In this document: positions 26,208 through 35,113 of the stretch, piece after piece
How the letters are laid out: each line of letters opens with the position of its first letter
Numbering within the stretch: the stretch's first letter is position 1
Assembly (NCBI RefSeq): GCF_021390325.1
Contig: NZ_JAJUWU010000001.1
Span: forward strand, 124,001-188,000
From: Jiella avicenniae
GTDB lineage: Bacteria > Pseudomonadota > Alphaproteobacteria > Rhizobiales > Rhizobiaceae
Direction of reading: 5' to 3'
Length of the DNA: 64,000 bases
Notes under the pieces: model-generated
Told to the model about the DNA's origin: nothing
Databases searched by the model: none
Seen by the model: the letters and a program-made list of their open reading frames with translations, nothing else
Made by a program: the position numbers and the translations under genes

Positions 26208-27050
26208 TCAGGTGACGAACTTGCGAAGCTGCTGGGAGAGAAGGTCGGTGAGGACCACCGTCACGACGACGATGACGAGGATGGCCGACGACTGCGGATA
26301 ATAGAAGCCGCGGACCGATTCGAACAGCACCTGGCCGATGCCGCCGGCGCCGATGACGCCGAGGATCGTCGCCGTCCGAACGTTGGTCTCGAGGCGATAG
26401 AGCGTGTAGGAGACCCACAGCGGCAGCACCTGGGGGACGACCCCGAAGATCACCTCCTGGATGCGCGTCGCGCCGGTCGAGCGGATCCCTTCCACGGGCC
26501 GGGGATCGATCGATTCCACCGCCTCGGAAAACAGCTTCGCCATGATGCCGGTGTTGTGGACGAACAGCGCCATGACGCCGGCGAAGGGGCCGAGGCCGAC
26601 GGCGACGACGAAGAGCACCGCCCAGACCACCTCGTGGATCGCCCGGAAGACGTCCATCAGGCGCCGGCAGGGGTGGAGCACCCACCAGGGCACCATGTTG
26701 TGGGCGCACAGGATGCCGAAGGGGATCGAGACGATCAGCGACAGGAAGGTGCCCCAGACGGCGATCTCGACCGTGACGACCATCTCCTCGACGTAGTAGC
26801 GCCAGTCGGTGAAGTCGGGATTGAGGAAGCCCGAGGCATAGTCCGCCATGTTGGCGGCATCGGTGAAGAGGAAGGTCCAGCGCCCCATCTCGGCCGGGCC
26901 CCAGCTGATGGCAAGGGCAGCGACCACGCCGGCGAGGATGGCGAGGTTCCAGAGCGTGCGCGACCAGTCGCGGCCGGCATTGATGTCGGGCATGGCCTGC
27001 GCTGCCCGCGACGGGGAGGCGGCGGAAAGGGGTTCGCTCGTCGTCGACAT
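26208..27050 (-). CDS. phnE: Phosphonate ABC transporter permease PhnE
   Basis: This 280-residue inner-membrane protein has about six hydrophobic helices and the ABC EAA-like loop ESIDPRPVEGIRSTGATRIQ. PhnE is the channel subunit of the PhnCDE phosphonate importer. Many Hyphomicrobiales have two PhnE genes; only one is seen here. It follows phnD by 118 bp on the same strand. Confidence 0.92.
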   Translation of the reverse strand: MSTTSEPLSAASPSRAAQAMPDINAGRDWSRTLWNLAILAGVVAALAISWGPAEMGRWTFLFTDAANMADYASGFLNPDFTDWRYYVEEMVVTVEIAVWGTFLSLIVSIPFGILCAHNMVPWWVLHPCRRLMDVFRAIHEVVWAVLFVVAVGLGPFAGVMALFVHNTGIMAKLFSEAVESIDPRPVEGIRSTGATRIQEVIFGVVPQVLPLWVSYTLYRLETNVRTATILGVIGAGGIGQVLFESVRGFYYPQSSAILVIVVVTVVLTDLLSQQLRKFVT

Positions 27051-27168
27051 CGAGGGCTCCGCTGGTCCGTGGAAAGCGCCGCGTCAAAACGGCCGGCCAC
27101 CGGTTCGGCGGCCAGCCGCGGGGAAGAGCCCGCCCGCCGGAAAGGGCGGGCGAGCCTCGTCGGCCTGG

Positions 27169-28179
27169 TCAGGCGCCGGGCTTCTTCTCGTTGGCCTCGA
27201 TCTTCTTCTGATACTCGGCCTTCTCGGCTTCGAGCTTCTCGATCTCGGCCTTCTTGGCGGCGGAGTCCATCTTTTCGTCGGCCTGGATCTGACCGATCTT
27301 CTTCGAAACTTCCATCACCCGGATCGGCAGCAACTGGTCGTCGTCGGACTTCCTGAACGGCGCCCATTCGAGGCCGGCGAGGACTTGCTTCTCCTCGGCG
27401 GCGTCGCCCTGCGACTTGTCGGTGCCGTAGTTCAAAATGAAGGTCTCGATCTTCTCGCGGGTGGCGTCGTCGACCTTCTTGGAGATGACCAGCGGATCGG
27501 AGGGGATCAGCGGCGACTTCCAGAGAATCTTGATCTTCTTGAAGGCTTCCGGCTGGTTCTTCTCGATCAGCGCGAGATTTTCGGTGTTGTTCGACGCCGC
27601 GTCGACCTGGCCCATGGCGACGGCCATGGCGTTGGTCTCGTGATTGGCGTTGGTTACCGTCTTGAAGCATTCCTTCGGGTCGACGCCGCTCTGGGCGAAG
27701 ACGAAGGTCATCGGCACGAGATAGCCCGAGGTCGAGTTCGGATCGCCGAGGCCGAAGTTCAGCGTCTTGTCGCACTTCAGGAGATCGTCGAGCGAGGTCA
27801 GCTTGGAGGAGGCCGGGACGAGGATCAGCGACCAGTAGCCAGGATTGCCCGAGGCATCGACGGTCTGGGCGAAGATCTGGCCGTCGGCCCGGTCGACGGC
27901 TTCCATCGCCGACTTGTTGCCGAACCAGGCGACCTGCACCTTGCCGAACCGCATGCCCTCGATGACGCCGGCATAGTCGGACGCGAAGAACGGCTTCACG
28001 GTGAGGCCGGTCTGTTCCTCCATGTCCTTCAGGAACGGCTCCCACTTCGGGCGCAGGTTCTGCTGGCTCTCGGTGGAGATGATGCCGAAATTGACCGTCT
28101 CGCCGTTCTGGGCGACGGCCGTGCCGCCGAGCGACAGGGCGATGGCCGCCGCCGCGAGCATTTTCGAGATGAGCTTCAT
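27169..28179 (-). CDS. phnD: Phosphonate ABC transporter substrate-binding protein PhnD
   Basis: The 336-residue protein has a signal peptide (AAAAIALSLGGTAVA, cleaved near AQ-NGE) and a PhnD-type periplasmic binding fold with VNFGIISTESQQN, DSAGNPGYWSL-like ligand region and PLIPSDPLVISK. The C-terminal 45 residues are Lys/Glu/Ala-rich and probably helical. It captures phosphonates in the periplasm and delivers them to PhnE. It lies 58 bp downstream of phnC. Confidence 0.93.
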   Translation of the reverse strand: MKLISKMLAAAAIALSLGGTAVAQNGETVNFGIISTESQQNLRPKWEPFLKDMEEQTGLTVKPFFASDYAGVIEGMRFGKVQVAWFGNKSAMEAVDRADGQIFAQTVDASGNPGYWSLILVPASSKLTSLDDLLKCDKTLNFGLGDPNSTSGYLVPMTFVFAQSGVDPKECFKTVTNANHETNAMAVAMGQVDAASNNTENLALIEKNQPEAFKKIKILWKSPLIPSDPLVISKKVDDATREKIETFILNYGTDKSQGDAAEEKQVLAGLEWAPFRKSDDDQLLPIRVMEVSKKIGQIQADEKMDSAAKKAEIEKLEAEKAEYQKKIEANEKKPGA

Positions 28180-28237
28180 GGGTTCTGGTTTCCCTGTTGG
28201 TGGTCTGGGGATCGTCGGCCGGTCGCTGAAACGTCGC

Positions 28238-29095
28238 TCACGCCGGCTGAAGGGTTTTCTTTCGGACGCCAGCGCGTCGGTCGGACGTCTCGGCCGGACG
28301 GGCCTCGCCCCTGACCGGCAGCTTCTGCGGCAGGACCAGTTCTTCGGACGCGGCGCCGTAGAGTTCGGTCAGGAAGGTGTCGGACAGGGCGTCGGACGGG
28401 CCGTCATAGACGACCTTTCCGTCCCGAAGCGCGATGGTCCTGTCGCAATAGACGCGGGCATATTCGACCTGATGCAGGGAGACGAGGACGGTCATGCCCT
28501 CGCTCCGGTTGATGTCGGCGAGAACGTCCATCACCCGCCGCGCCGAGGCGGGATCGAGCGAGGCGATCGGCTCGTCGGCGAGGAGGATTTTCGAACGCTG
28601 CACCAGCGTTCTGGCGATCGCCGCGCGCTGCTGCTGGCCGCCGGAGAGCGTCGAGGCGCGCTGCCAGGCGACCTCGGGGATGCCGACCCGGCCGAGCGCC
28701 TCGATGGCCGCGATCCTTTCGGCCCTGGTGAAGAAGCCGAACGTGCCGCGCCAGGCCGAGATGCGGCCGAGGATTCCGCAGAGCACGTTGGTGATCACCG
28801 GCAGCCGGGCGACCAGATTGAACTGCTGGAAGATGACGCCGATGTCACCGCGAAGGTTGCGCATGTCGGCGCCGTATCGGCCGTCCCTCTGCTGGACGTT
28901 GCCGAGGATCTCGATCAGCGAGCCGGCGTCGCCGCGCTCCAGTCCGGCGATGTGCCGCATCAATGTCGATTTGCCGGAACCTGATGCGCCGATCAGCGCC
29001 ACCATCTCGCCCCGGCCGATGGTCAGATCGACCCCGGCGAGGGCCTGTTTCCTGCCGAAACGCTTGGAAAGGTTTTCGACTGCGATCGCCGTCAT
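28238..29095 (-). CDS. phnC: Phosphonate ABC transporter ATP-binding protein PhnC
   Basis: The 285-residue ATPase has a Walker A ([10 protein letters not shown], near residues 37-46), the ABC signature [15 protein letters not shown] and a Walker [13 protein letters not shown]. Together these are PhnC, powering phosphonate import with PhnD and PhnE. The ATG at 29095 is set by [14 protein letters not shown], the usual N-terminus. It is followed 58 bp downstream by phnD. A 121-bp gap separates it from the acetyltransferase gene upstream. Confidence 0.93.
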   Translation of the reverse strand: MTAIAVENLSKRFGRKQALAGVDLTIGRGEMVALIGASGSGKSTLMRHIAGLERGDAGSLIEILGNVQQRDGRYGADMRNLRGDIGVIFQQFNLVARLPVITNVLCGILGRISAWRGTFGFFTRAERIAAIEALGRVGIPEVAWQRASTLSGGQQQRAAIARTLVQRSKILLADEPIASLDPASARRVMDVLADINRSEGMTVLVSLHQVEYARVYCDRTIALRDGKVVYDGPSDALSDTFLTELYGAASEELVLPQKLPVRGEARPAETSDRRAGVRKKTLQPA

Positions 29096-29216
29096 CGGGT
29101 GCTCCTGATCGGTGTCGCGCTGCCGCGTCACCGGAGCTTTAGAGCCCTTGCATGAGAGTTCGATGACGGCTTTGCGATGCTTCGATGACGATTGATTCGC
29201 GAATGATCGAAAAGGC

Positions 29217-29831
29217 TTACGAGCCGTGCTTGGCGAGAAACGCCGCCCCGTCGAGGGTGCGGAAGTCCTGAAGCGCAGCATGCAGCGCGGCATGCGGCCA
29301 GTCCCACCATGCGAGCCGCTCCATGCCCGCGGCGACCTCTTCGGAGAACCGCCGGCGGATGAGCCGCGCCGGCACGCCGCCGACGATCGTATAGGGCTCG
29401 ACGTCCTTCGAGACGACCGCGCCGGCCCCGACCACGGCGCCGTTCCCGATCGTGACGCCCGGCAGGATGGTCGCGCCGTGGCCGATCCAGACGTCGTGGC
29501 CGATGCGCACCGAATGGGCTCGCCGCCAGTCGAAGAACTCGGCTTCGTTCTCTTCGCCGTCGAAATAGTCGCCGGCCCGGTAGGTGAAGTGGTGCAGCGT
29601 CGCGCGCCAGGTCGGATGATTGGTGGCGTTGATGCGGACGGCGGCGGCGATGTTGACGAACTTGCCGATCTCGCTCGCCCAGATGCCGCAGTCCTGCATG
29701 ACATAGGAATAATCGCCGAGGCGGGTCTCGGAGACGCGGCAGCGCTCGGCGATCTCGGTGTAGCGGCCGAGATGGCAGGCTTCGACCTCGGCGCTCTGAT
29801 GGATCAGCGGGGTTTCGGAATATTTCGGCAT
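29217..29831 (-). CDS. Phn-cluster hexapeptide-repeat acetyltransferase
   Basis: This 204-residue protein has left-handed beta-helix hexapeptide repeats ([27 protein letters not shown]) typical of the DapH/LacA/chloramphenicol acetyltransferase-like family. Such genes recur in rhizobial phn operons beside phnL, and may acetylate aminoalkylphosphonates as PhnO does by a different fold. Its ATG overlaps the phnL stop, so it is coupled to it. The substrate is inferred. Confidence 0.82.
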   Translation of the reverse strand: MPKYSETPLIHQSAEVEACHLGRYTEIAERCRVSETRLGDYSYVMQDCGIWASEIGKFVNIAAAVRINATNHPTWRATLHHFTYRAGDYFDGEENEAEFFDWRRAHSVRIGHDVWIGHGATILPGVTIGNGAVVGAGAVVSKDVEPYTIVGGVPARLIRRRFSEEVAAGMERLAWWDWPHAALHAALQDFRTLDGAAFLAKHGS

Positions 29832-30559
29832 CAGGCGGCTCTTTCGCGCGCGGAAAATCCGGAGACGTCGACGATCCGGTCGGCGATGCGCCCGCGCACC
29901 TCCTCGTCGTGGAAGATGCCGAGGATCGCCACGCCCCGCTCGCGCTTTTCGGCGATCAGGTCGCAGACGACGTCGCGATTGGCGGCGTCGAGCGAGGCGG
30001 TCGGCTCGTCGAGAATGAGGATCGGGTGATCGGTGAGGAAGCCGCGGGCGATGTTCACCCTCTGCTTCTCGCCCCCGGAAAAGGTCGCCGGGGGAAGCTC
30101 GTAGAGGGCTGCGGGGAGATTCAGCCGCTCCAAGAGCCGCGCCGCGTCTTTGCGGGCCGTGGCGGGTTCGACGCCGCGGGCAAGCAGCGGCTCGGCGACG
30201 ACGTCGAGGGCCGAGACCCGCGGGATCGCCCGGAGGAACTGGCTGACATGGCCGACGACGTCTCGTCTCAGGACGATGACCTCGCGCGGGCTTGCCGTGG
30301 CGAGATCGACGAAGGGCTCGTCGGCCGCCCCGCGCATGAGGATACGGCCCGTCTCGACGCCGTAATTGCCGTAGATCATTCTCAGGATCGACGACTTGCC
30401 GACCCCGGACGGTCCGCCGAGGACCACCACCTCGCCGGCCTTCACCGCCAAGGACACGTTGCGGACGACCGGCAGATGGATGCCGCCGCGCAGATGGTTG
30501 GTGAAGCTCTTGGCGACGTCTTCGACGACGAGCCGCGTCGCTCGCGAACGCTCGTGCAT
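29831..30559 (-). CDS. phnL: C-P lyase complex subunit PhnL
   Basis: This 242-residue ABC-type protein has Walker [13 protein letters not shown], the signature [15 protein letters not shown] and Walker [13 protein letters not shown]. PhnL is required with PhnG, H and I to make ribose 1-phosphonate triphosphate from ATP and phosphonate. It follows phnK by 3 bp and overlaps the acetyltransferase gene. Confidence 0.93.
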   Translation of the reverse strand: MHERSRATRLVVEDVAKSFTNHLRGGIHLPVVRNVSLAVKAGEVVVLGGPSGVGKSSILRMIYGNYGVETGRILMRGAADEPFVDLATASPREVIVLRRDVVGHVSQFLRAIPRVSALDVVAEPLLARGVEPATARKDAARLLERLNLPAALYELPPATFSGGEKQRVNIARGFLTDHPILILDEPTASLDAANRDVVCDLIAEKRERGVAILGIFHDEEVRGRIADRIVDVSGFSARERAA

Positions 30560-30562
30560 GGC

Positions 30563-31339
30563 TCAGACCTCCAGGATCGAGGCGACGAGAAGCTGGGTAT
30601 AGGCGTGCTGCGGATCGTCCAGCACCCGGTCGGTCAGCCCGCTCTCGATCACCCGGCCGGCCTTCATCACCATGATGCGGTGGGAGAGAAGCCTCGCCAC
30701 GGCGAGATCGTGGGTGACGACGATCGCCGACAGACCCATTTCGCCGACGAGGCCGCGCAACAGGTCGAGGAGCCGCGCCTGGACCGAGACGTCGAGCCCG
30801 CCGGTCGGCTCGTCCATGAAGACGAGACGCGGGGCGGTGACGAGGTTGCGGGCGATCTGCAGGCGCTGGCGCATGCCGCCGGAAAAGGCCGTCGGCCGGT
30901 CGTCGATGCGCGCGCCGGGGATCTCGACGCGGGACAACCAGTCCTCGGCGGTGGAGCGAATGCGCCCGTAATGCCGATCGCCGACGGCCATCATCCGCTC
31001 GCCGATATTGGCGCCCGCCGAGACACGCATCCTCAGGCCGTCGGCGGGGTTCTGATGGACGAAGCCCCAGTCCGTGCGCATCAGAAAGCGCCGCTCGGCC
31101 TCGCTGAGACCTGCCAGATCGCGCGTCTCGCCGTCCCGCATGCGGTAGGAAACGCTGCCGCCGCTCGCTGCCAGCCGGCAGGAGATGCAGTTGAGGAGCG
31201 TCGTCTTGCCGGAGCCCGATTCGCCGACGATGGCGAGGATCTCGCCGGGATAGAGGTCGAAGGAAACGTCCTTACAGCCGACGTGCCGGCCGTAGAGGCG
31301 GGTGAGGGCGGCGACGGAGAGGAGGGGGGTGTCGGTCAT
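30563..31339 (-). CDS. phnK: C-P lyase complex subunit PhnK
   Basis: The 258-residue ABC ATPase has Walker [12 protein letters not shown], the signature [15 protein letters not shown] and Walker [14 protein letters not shown]. PhnK binds the PhnGHIJ core and is needed for catalysis. In typical operons it follows phnJ directly; here its start is 920 bp downstream of the phnJ end, with a divergent brnTA pair between. The ATG at 31339 has no strong ribosome site. It may need its own promoter or read-through from phnJ. Confidence 0.92.
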   Translation of the reverse strand: MTDTPLLSVAALTRLYGRHVGCKDVSFDLYPGEILAIVGESGSGKTTLLNCISCRLAASGGSVSYRMRDGETRDLAGLSEAERRFLMRTDWGFVHQNPADGLRMRVSAGANIGERMMAVGDRHYGRIRSTAEDWLSRVEIPGARIDDRPTAFSGGMRQRLQIARNLVTAPRLVFMDEPTGGLDVSVQARLLDLLRGLVGEMGLSAIVVTHDLAVARLLSHRIMVMKAGRVIESGLTDRVLDDPQHAYTQLLVASILEV

Positions 31340-31384
31340 GGGCGGGCACTCCGTGCGGTACCAACCGGAAGAAGTACGTCATTC

Positions 31385-31410
31385 GCGACAACATGTGGTA
31401 GCGTTGTCGC
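31385..31410. promoter_or_regulatory. Inverted repeat abutting brnT start (second pair), candidate operator
   Basis: GCGACAAC (31385-31392) and GTTGTCGC (31403-31410) form a perfect 8-bp inverted repeat with a 10-bp spacer, ending one base before the brnT ATG at 31411. No ribosome site fits between repeat and start, so the message may be leaderless. A BrnA-type repressor is the likely binder. Confidence 0.55.
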
Positions 31411-31722
31411 ATGAATGAGACGCGCATCTTCGAATGGGACGAGAAGAAGGCCGCCGCCAATCGCAGCCTCGGCCGGCCCCCTTTCGAAGACGCATTGCGC
31501 TTCAATTTCGTGACGGCGGTGATCACCCACGACCGGCGCACGGATTATGGAGAGGAGCGCGTGCAGGCGATCGGCTTTATCGGCCAGCGCCTGCATGTCC
31601 TGATCTATACCGAGCGACATCAACGCATTCGCATTATATCCTTCAGGAAAGCCAACGAGCGTGAGGTCAGGCGCTATGATCGTGAGACGGGAAGTTTCAA
31701 TCCGGACGAAAGCGACGGCTGA
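31411..31722 (+). CDS. brnT: BrnT-type ribonuclease toxin (second pair, antisense in phn cluster)
   Basis: The 103-residue protein has BrnT features: FEWDEKKAAANRSLGRPPFEDAL, YGEERVQAIGFIGQRLHVLIYTE and a C-terminal IISFRKANEREVRRYDRE. A BrnT RelE-fold ribonuclease is the best call. The start is fixed by the conserved N-terminus; no ribosome site precedes the ATG, which follows an inverted repeat directly. It lies on the plus strand between phnJ and phnK, opposite to the phn operon. Confidence 0.87.
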   Translation: MNETRIFEWDEKKAAANRSLGRPPFEDALRFNFVTAVITHDRRTDYGEERVQAIGFIGQRLHVLIYTERHQRIRIISFRKANEREVRRYDRETGSFNPDESDG

Positions 31723-31999
31723 GGATTGGGCCGAGGCGCGGCGGCTGACAAAGCTTGCCCTCGCCGAAATGACACCCGAGGAGGACGCGGCGATCACCGC
31801 CGATGCGCTTGCCGATCCCGACAATCCGCCGATCGAGGACGACGCCGAGTTCATGACGTGGGAAGAGGCCCAGGCGCGGTTGAAAGGCCGCACGCAGGTC
31901 GCCCTCGAGCACGACGTCGTCGAACGCTTCCGCCGCGCCGGTGACGATTGGCGCGAACGCATCGACGCGATCCTGCGCGAGGCTGCTCCGGCGGAATGA
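31676..31999 (+). CDS. brnA: BrnA-type antitoxin (second pair)
   Basis: The 107-residue protein has an acidic N-terminal half with MTPEEDAAITADALADPDNP and a C-terminal ribbon-helix-helix with GRTQVALEHDVVERFRRAG and DWRERIDAILREA, matching BrnA. The ATG at 31676 is preceded by AGGTCAGG; it overlaps brnT by 47 bp, more than usual. It would silence its toxin and repress the operon. It differs clearly from the first BrnA in this window, so the pairs are not a recent duplication. Confidence 0.85.
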   Translation: MIVRREVSIRTKATAEDWAEARRLTKLALAEMTPEEDAAITADALADPDNPPIEDDAEFMTWEEAQARLKGRTQVALEHDVVERFRRAGDDWRERIDAILREAAPAE

Positions 32000-32187
32000 T
32001 TGCCGACGGCGCGTAGCTGGAGCGGCCTCCTCTGTCCTCCAGAACCCGTATCGACGGGCGGACATCTCCCCCATGAGGAAGATCCGCGGTGTCGTCGGCC
32101 GTTCCGCTCTTCGATCCACCTGACCGAACGTTTGACGTCGGCAATTACCAGGACGGAACTCGTCAAGCCGAATCCATCGAAGCCTCG

Positions 32188-32230
32188 ATCTCCCCCCCTG
32201 CGGGGGAGATGCCGGCAGGCAGAGGGGGGT
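32188..32230. repeat. Rhizobial-type intergenic repeat (CCCCC...GGGGG element)
   Basis: This 43-bp element has an inverted core, ATCTCCCCCC and GGGGGAGAT, then GCCGGCAGGCAGAGGGGGG. Related copies lie at 59547 and 59625. I recall the same element as frequent between genes in Hyphomicrobiales. It lies between brnA and the end of phnJ. Confidence 0.75.
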
Positions 32231-32258
32231 ATGGCCGCCGCCACGCTTTCGAAAGCGC

Positions 32259-33146
32259 TCATGGCCGCGCCCCTGTCAGGACGGGCGCCCCGTCCACCCC
32301 GAAATGCCCCGCCTCCCGGCGCTCTTCGCAGTAGTCCGTATCGGAACACGCAAATAGCCGGCCGCCGTGGTCGTCGGTGACGATCTCGTCGAGATAGACC
32401 CCCGTGGCGCCGCAGAGGCCGCAGGGCTGGGAGAAACTCTGGACCGAAAAGGGATGGTCCTCGAAGTCGAGGCTCCTCACCTGCGTATGAGGCGGGATCG
32501 CGTAGATCCGCTGCTCGCGGCCGGCGCCGAAGAGCTGCAGCGCCGGGGAATCGTTCATCTTCGGATTGTCGAATTTCGGGATCGGCGAAGGATCCATCAC
32601 GTAGCGGCCTTCGACCTTGACCGGATAGGCGTAGGTCGTTGCGATGTGTCCGTGTTGGGCGATGTCCTCGTAGAGCTTGACGTGCATCAGCCCGTATTCC
32701 TCCAGCGCATGCATGATCCGCGTCTCGGTCTCGCGCGGTTCGAGAAAGCGCAGGGGTTCCGGGATCGGCACCTGATAGACCAGCGTCTGACCCTCCGTGA
32801 GGGGCGCTTCCGGGATCCGATGGCGGGTCTGGATGATCGTCGCATCGGTCGTCTTGGTAGTGACGGCGACATTGGCGACCCTTGCGAAGAACGCCCGGAT
32901 CGAGACGGCGTTGGTGGTGTCGTCGGAGCCCTGGTCGATGACCTTGAGGACGTCGTCCGGCCCGATGATCGCCGCCGTCACCTGCACGCCGCCGGTGCCC
33001 CAGCCATAGGGCATCGGCATTTCCCTCGATGCAAACGGCACCTGATAGCCGGGGATCGCCACGGCCTTCAGGATCGCACGGCGGATCATCCGCTTGGTCT
33101 GCTCGTCGAGATAGGCGAAGTTGTAGGCGGGCAGCGCGGCGGTCAT
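32259..33146 (-). CDS. phnJ: Alpha-D-ribose 1-methylphosphonate 5-phosphate C-P lyase PhnJ
   Basis: The 295-residue radical-SAM-type lyase has the four-cysteine cluster region PCGLCGATG (about 241 and 244) and CSDTDYC (about 266 and 272), typical of PhnJ. It breaks the carbon-phosphorus bond, releasing alkane and ribose 1,2-cyclic phosphate 5-phosphate. GGAGGAAC lies 5 bp before the ATG. It is separated from phnI by 241 bp and from phnK by the brnTA pair; both gaps are unusual for this operon. Confidence 0.95.
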   Translation of the reverse strand: MTAALPAYNFAYLDEQTKRMIRRAILKAVAIPGYQVPFASREMPMPYGWGTGGVQVTAAIIGPDDVLKVIDQGSDDTTNAVSIRAFFARVANVAVTTKTTDATIIQTRHRIPEAPLTEGQTLVYQVPIPEPLRFLEPRETETRIMHALEEYGLMHVKLYEDIAQHGHIATTYAYPVKVEGRYVMDPSPIPKFDNPKMNDSPALQLFGAGREQRIYAIPPHTQVRSLDFEDHPFSVQSFSQPCGLCGATGVYLDEIVTDDHGGRLFACSDTDYCEERREAGHFGVDGAPVLTGARP

Positions 33147-33199
33147 GCTGTTCCTCCGCGGTCTTCGGCTGAGACGACCCCGGATGGGAGGATCCGAAC

Positions 33200-33373
33200 A
33201 TGGCCTGGATGGCGATCGGCGAACTCTGCGCCGTGCTCTTCGGGATCGTGGCCGGCTGGTATTTCCTCGTCTACCGCGATCCCGCGACCGGCCGGCACGG
33301 GCGCGGCTCCGCCGGACCGCCGCGCGAGCAAGACGACGAGGGCGGGGAGGCTCGTCGCAGGCGCGACGACTGA
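33200..33373 (+). CDS. Possible 57-residue small membrane protein between phnI and phnJ
   Basis: A plus-strand frame encodes one hydrophobic segment (IGELCAVLFGIVAGWYFLVY) followed by a charged, Arg/Asp-rich tail ending in EARRRRDD. GGAGGATCC lies 6 bp before the ATG, supporting translation. No family is recognised. It lies antisense to the phn operon in a 241-bp gap that typical phnI-phnJ junctions lack. Confidence 0.4.
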   Translation: MAWMAIGELCAVLFGIVAGWYFLVYRDPATGRHGRGSAGPPREQDDEGGEARRRRDD

Positions 33374-33387
33374 GGACGGACGACAGA

Positions 33388-34503
33388 TCATTGCGAACCG
33401 TCCCTCTCTGCCGCCGGCTCCTCGGTGGGCGGCGCAGCCGTGGGCCGCTCGGCCCGCATCGTCCGCAAAAGGTCGAGTTCGGCCTGGAAGTCGACGTAGT
33501 GCGGCAGCTTCAGATGCTCCACGAAGCCGGTCGCCTGGACGTTGTCGCAATGGGCGAGGACGAATTCCTCGTCCTGCGCCGGGGCGCGGCGCTCCTCCTC
33601 GAATTCGTCGGCCCGAAGCGCCCGGTCGACGAGGCTCATCGACATCGCCTTGCGCTCCATCTGCCCGAAGACCAGCCCGTAGCCGCGGGTGAACTGCGGC
33701 GGTTCGGATTTCGAGCCGGTGAATTGCGAGACCATCTGGCATTCGGTGACGCGCACCCGGCCGATCACTACGGGAAAGCCGAATTCCGGCAGGTCCACCT
33801 CGACCTCGACCTCGCCGATGCGGATCTCGCCGACGAAAGGATGGGTCCGGCCGAAGCCGCGCTGGGTGGAATAGCCGAGGCCGAGCAGAAAGCCTTCGTC
33901 GCCCCGGGCGAGCGCCTGGAGCCGAAGGTCGCGCGTGGCGGGAAAGGCGAGCGGCGAGCGGGTGAGGTCGGCGGGTTCGCCGCCGCCGTCCCGGCCGTCG
34001 CCCTCGATCAGCGCTTCGTCGCCGAGAATGTCCGTCACCCGGGGCGCCGGACCGGTTTCGCCCGGATCGCGCCGGGCGGGCTCGGCGACGAAGCCGTCCT
34101 CCGCCATGTCCGGCTCGATCAGCCGGTGGGTGTAGTCGAAGGTCGGGCCGAGCAACTGCCCGCCGGGCAGGTCCTTGTAGGTCGCCGAAATCCGCCGCTC
34201 GATCAGCATCCTGCCGGTGTCGATCGGCGAGGAGGCTGCGAAGCGGGGCAGGGTGGTGCGATAGGCCCGGATCAGGAAGATCGCCTCGATCAGATCGCCG
34301 CGCGACTGACGCACCGCCATGGCGGCGAGTTCCGGGTCGTAAAGCGAGCCCTCCGCCATCACCCGGTCGACCGCGAGCGCCAGTTGCCCGGCGATCTGCT
34401 CGATGGTCAGGGCCGGGACGCGGCGGTCGCCGCGCCGCCGGTCGACGAGCAGCCGATGGGCATTGGCGATGGCGGCCTCGCCGCCTTTCACCGCGACGTA
34501 CAT
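33388..34503 (-). CDS. phnI: C-P lyase core subunit PhnI
   Basis: The 371-residue protein matches PhnI: MYVAVKGGEAAIANAHRLL, GSLYDPELAAMAVRQSRGDLIEA, ISATYKDLPGGQLLGPTFDY and a late LAHCDNVQATGFVEHLKLPHYVDF. PhnI is the nucleosidase that displaces adenine from ATP in forming the ribose 1-phosphonate triphosphate. The C-terminal tail (PTAAPPTEEPAAERDGSQ) is extra. Its start lies 1 bp after the phnH stop. Confidence 0.94.
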   Translation of the reverse strand: MYVAVKGGEAAIANAHRLLVDRRRGDRRVPALTIEQIAGQLALAVDRVMAEGSLYDPELAAMAVRQSRGDLIEAIFLIRAYRTTLPRFAASSPIDTGRMLIERRISATYKDLPGGQLLGPTFDYTHRLIEPDMAEDGFVAEPARRDPGETGPAPRVTDILGDEALIEGDGRDGGGEPADLTRSPLAFPATRDLRLQALARGDEGFLLGLGYSTQRGFGRTHPFVGEIRIGEVEVEVDLPEFGFPVVIGRVRVTECQMVSQFTGSKSEPPQFTRGYGLVFGQMERKAMSMSLVDRALRADEFEEERRAPAQDEEFVLAHCDNVQATGFVEHLKLPHYVDFQAELDLLRTMRAERPTAAPPTEEPAAERDGSQ

Positions 34504-34504
34504 C

Positions 34505-35113
34505 TCACGCCTCCTCGACGATGGTCGTGCGCGGCAGGCCGAGGATCTCGGTCCCGCAGGTCAGGACGAGATCGAGACCGCAGGGAAACAGCGCCCGGTT
34601 CGTCCGCCGGGCGGCGACGAAGTCGTTCCCGAGGCCGGAGATCCGAACGGTCGTCTCGCCGGAAATCCCGGGGCCGGACAGCCGCAACGCCTCTCCCGAT
34701 CCGAAGGAGGCGACCTCGACCAGAAGCGTCGCCGAGCGGTCCGGATAGCCGAGTGTTCCGAGCGGAAAGGTTTCGAGACAGGCGCGGTCGAAGCAGGGGA
34801 CGACGGCAAACCGCGCCTCGGCCGCCCCGACAAGCCGGGCGCCGGTCTGGAAGCCGAGCCAGGCCTCCAGCGTTTCGCCCGCGTCCCCGACGTGAACCGG
34901 CGTATCGGCATCGCCGAGGGCGAGGAGCGCCGCGCCCTGGGCGGGCGAGAGCGGCGCCGGCGGGCTGGCGCGCGCGCCGGTGTCGACGATCGTTCCGGGG
35001 CGCGACAGGGCTCCGAGGATCGCCGAAAATACCGCCTGGGCGTCGAACACCGGGTCGGCGAAGCCGCCGGCGACGGCGCGGCGGGATAGATCGAGCGGGT
35101 TTGCCGCGACCAT
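34505..35113 (-). CDS. phnH: C-P lyase core subunit PhnH
   Basis: This 202-residue protein is a typical PhnH: FADPVFDAQAVFSAILGALSRPGT, ALLALGDADTPVHVG and TFPLGTLGYPDRSATLLVEVASF. PhnH is part of the PhnGHIJ core complex. The ATG at 35113 overlaps the phnG stop by one base. No catalytic residue is assigned to this subunit. Confidence 0.93.
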   Translation of the reverse strand: MVAANPLDLSRRAVAGGFADPVFDAQAVFSAILGALSRPGTIVDTGARASPPAPLSPAQGAALLALGDADTPVHVGDAGETLEAWLGFQTGARLVGAAEARFAVVPCFDRACLETFPLGTLGYPDRSATLLVEVASFGSGEALRLSGPGISGETTVRISGLGNDFVAARRTNRALFPCGLDLVLTCGTEILGLPRTTIVEEA

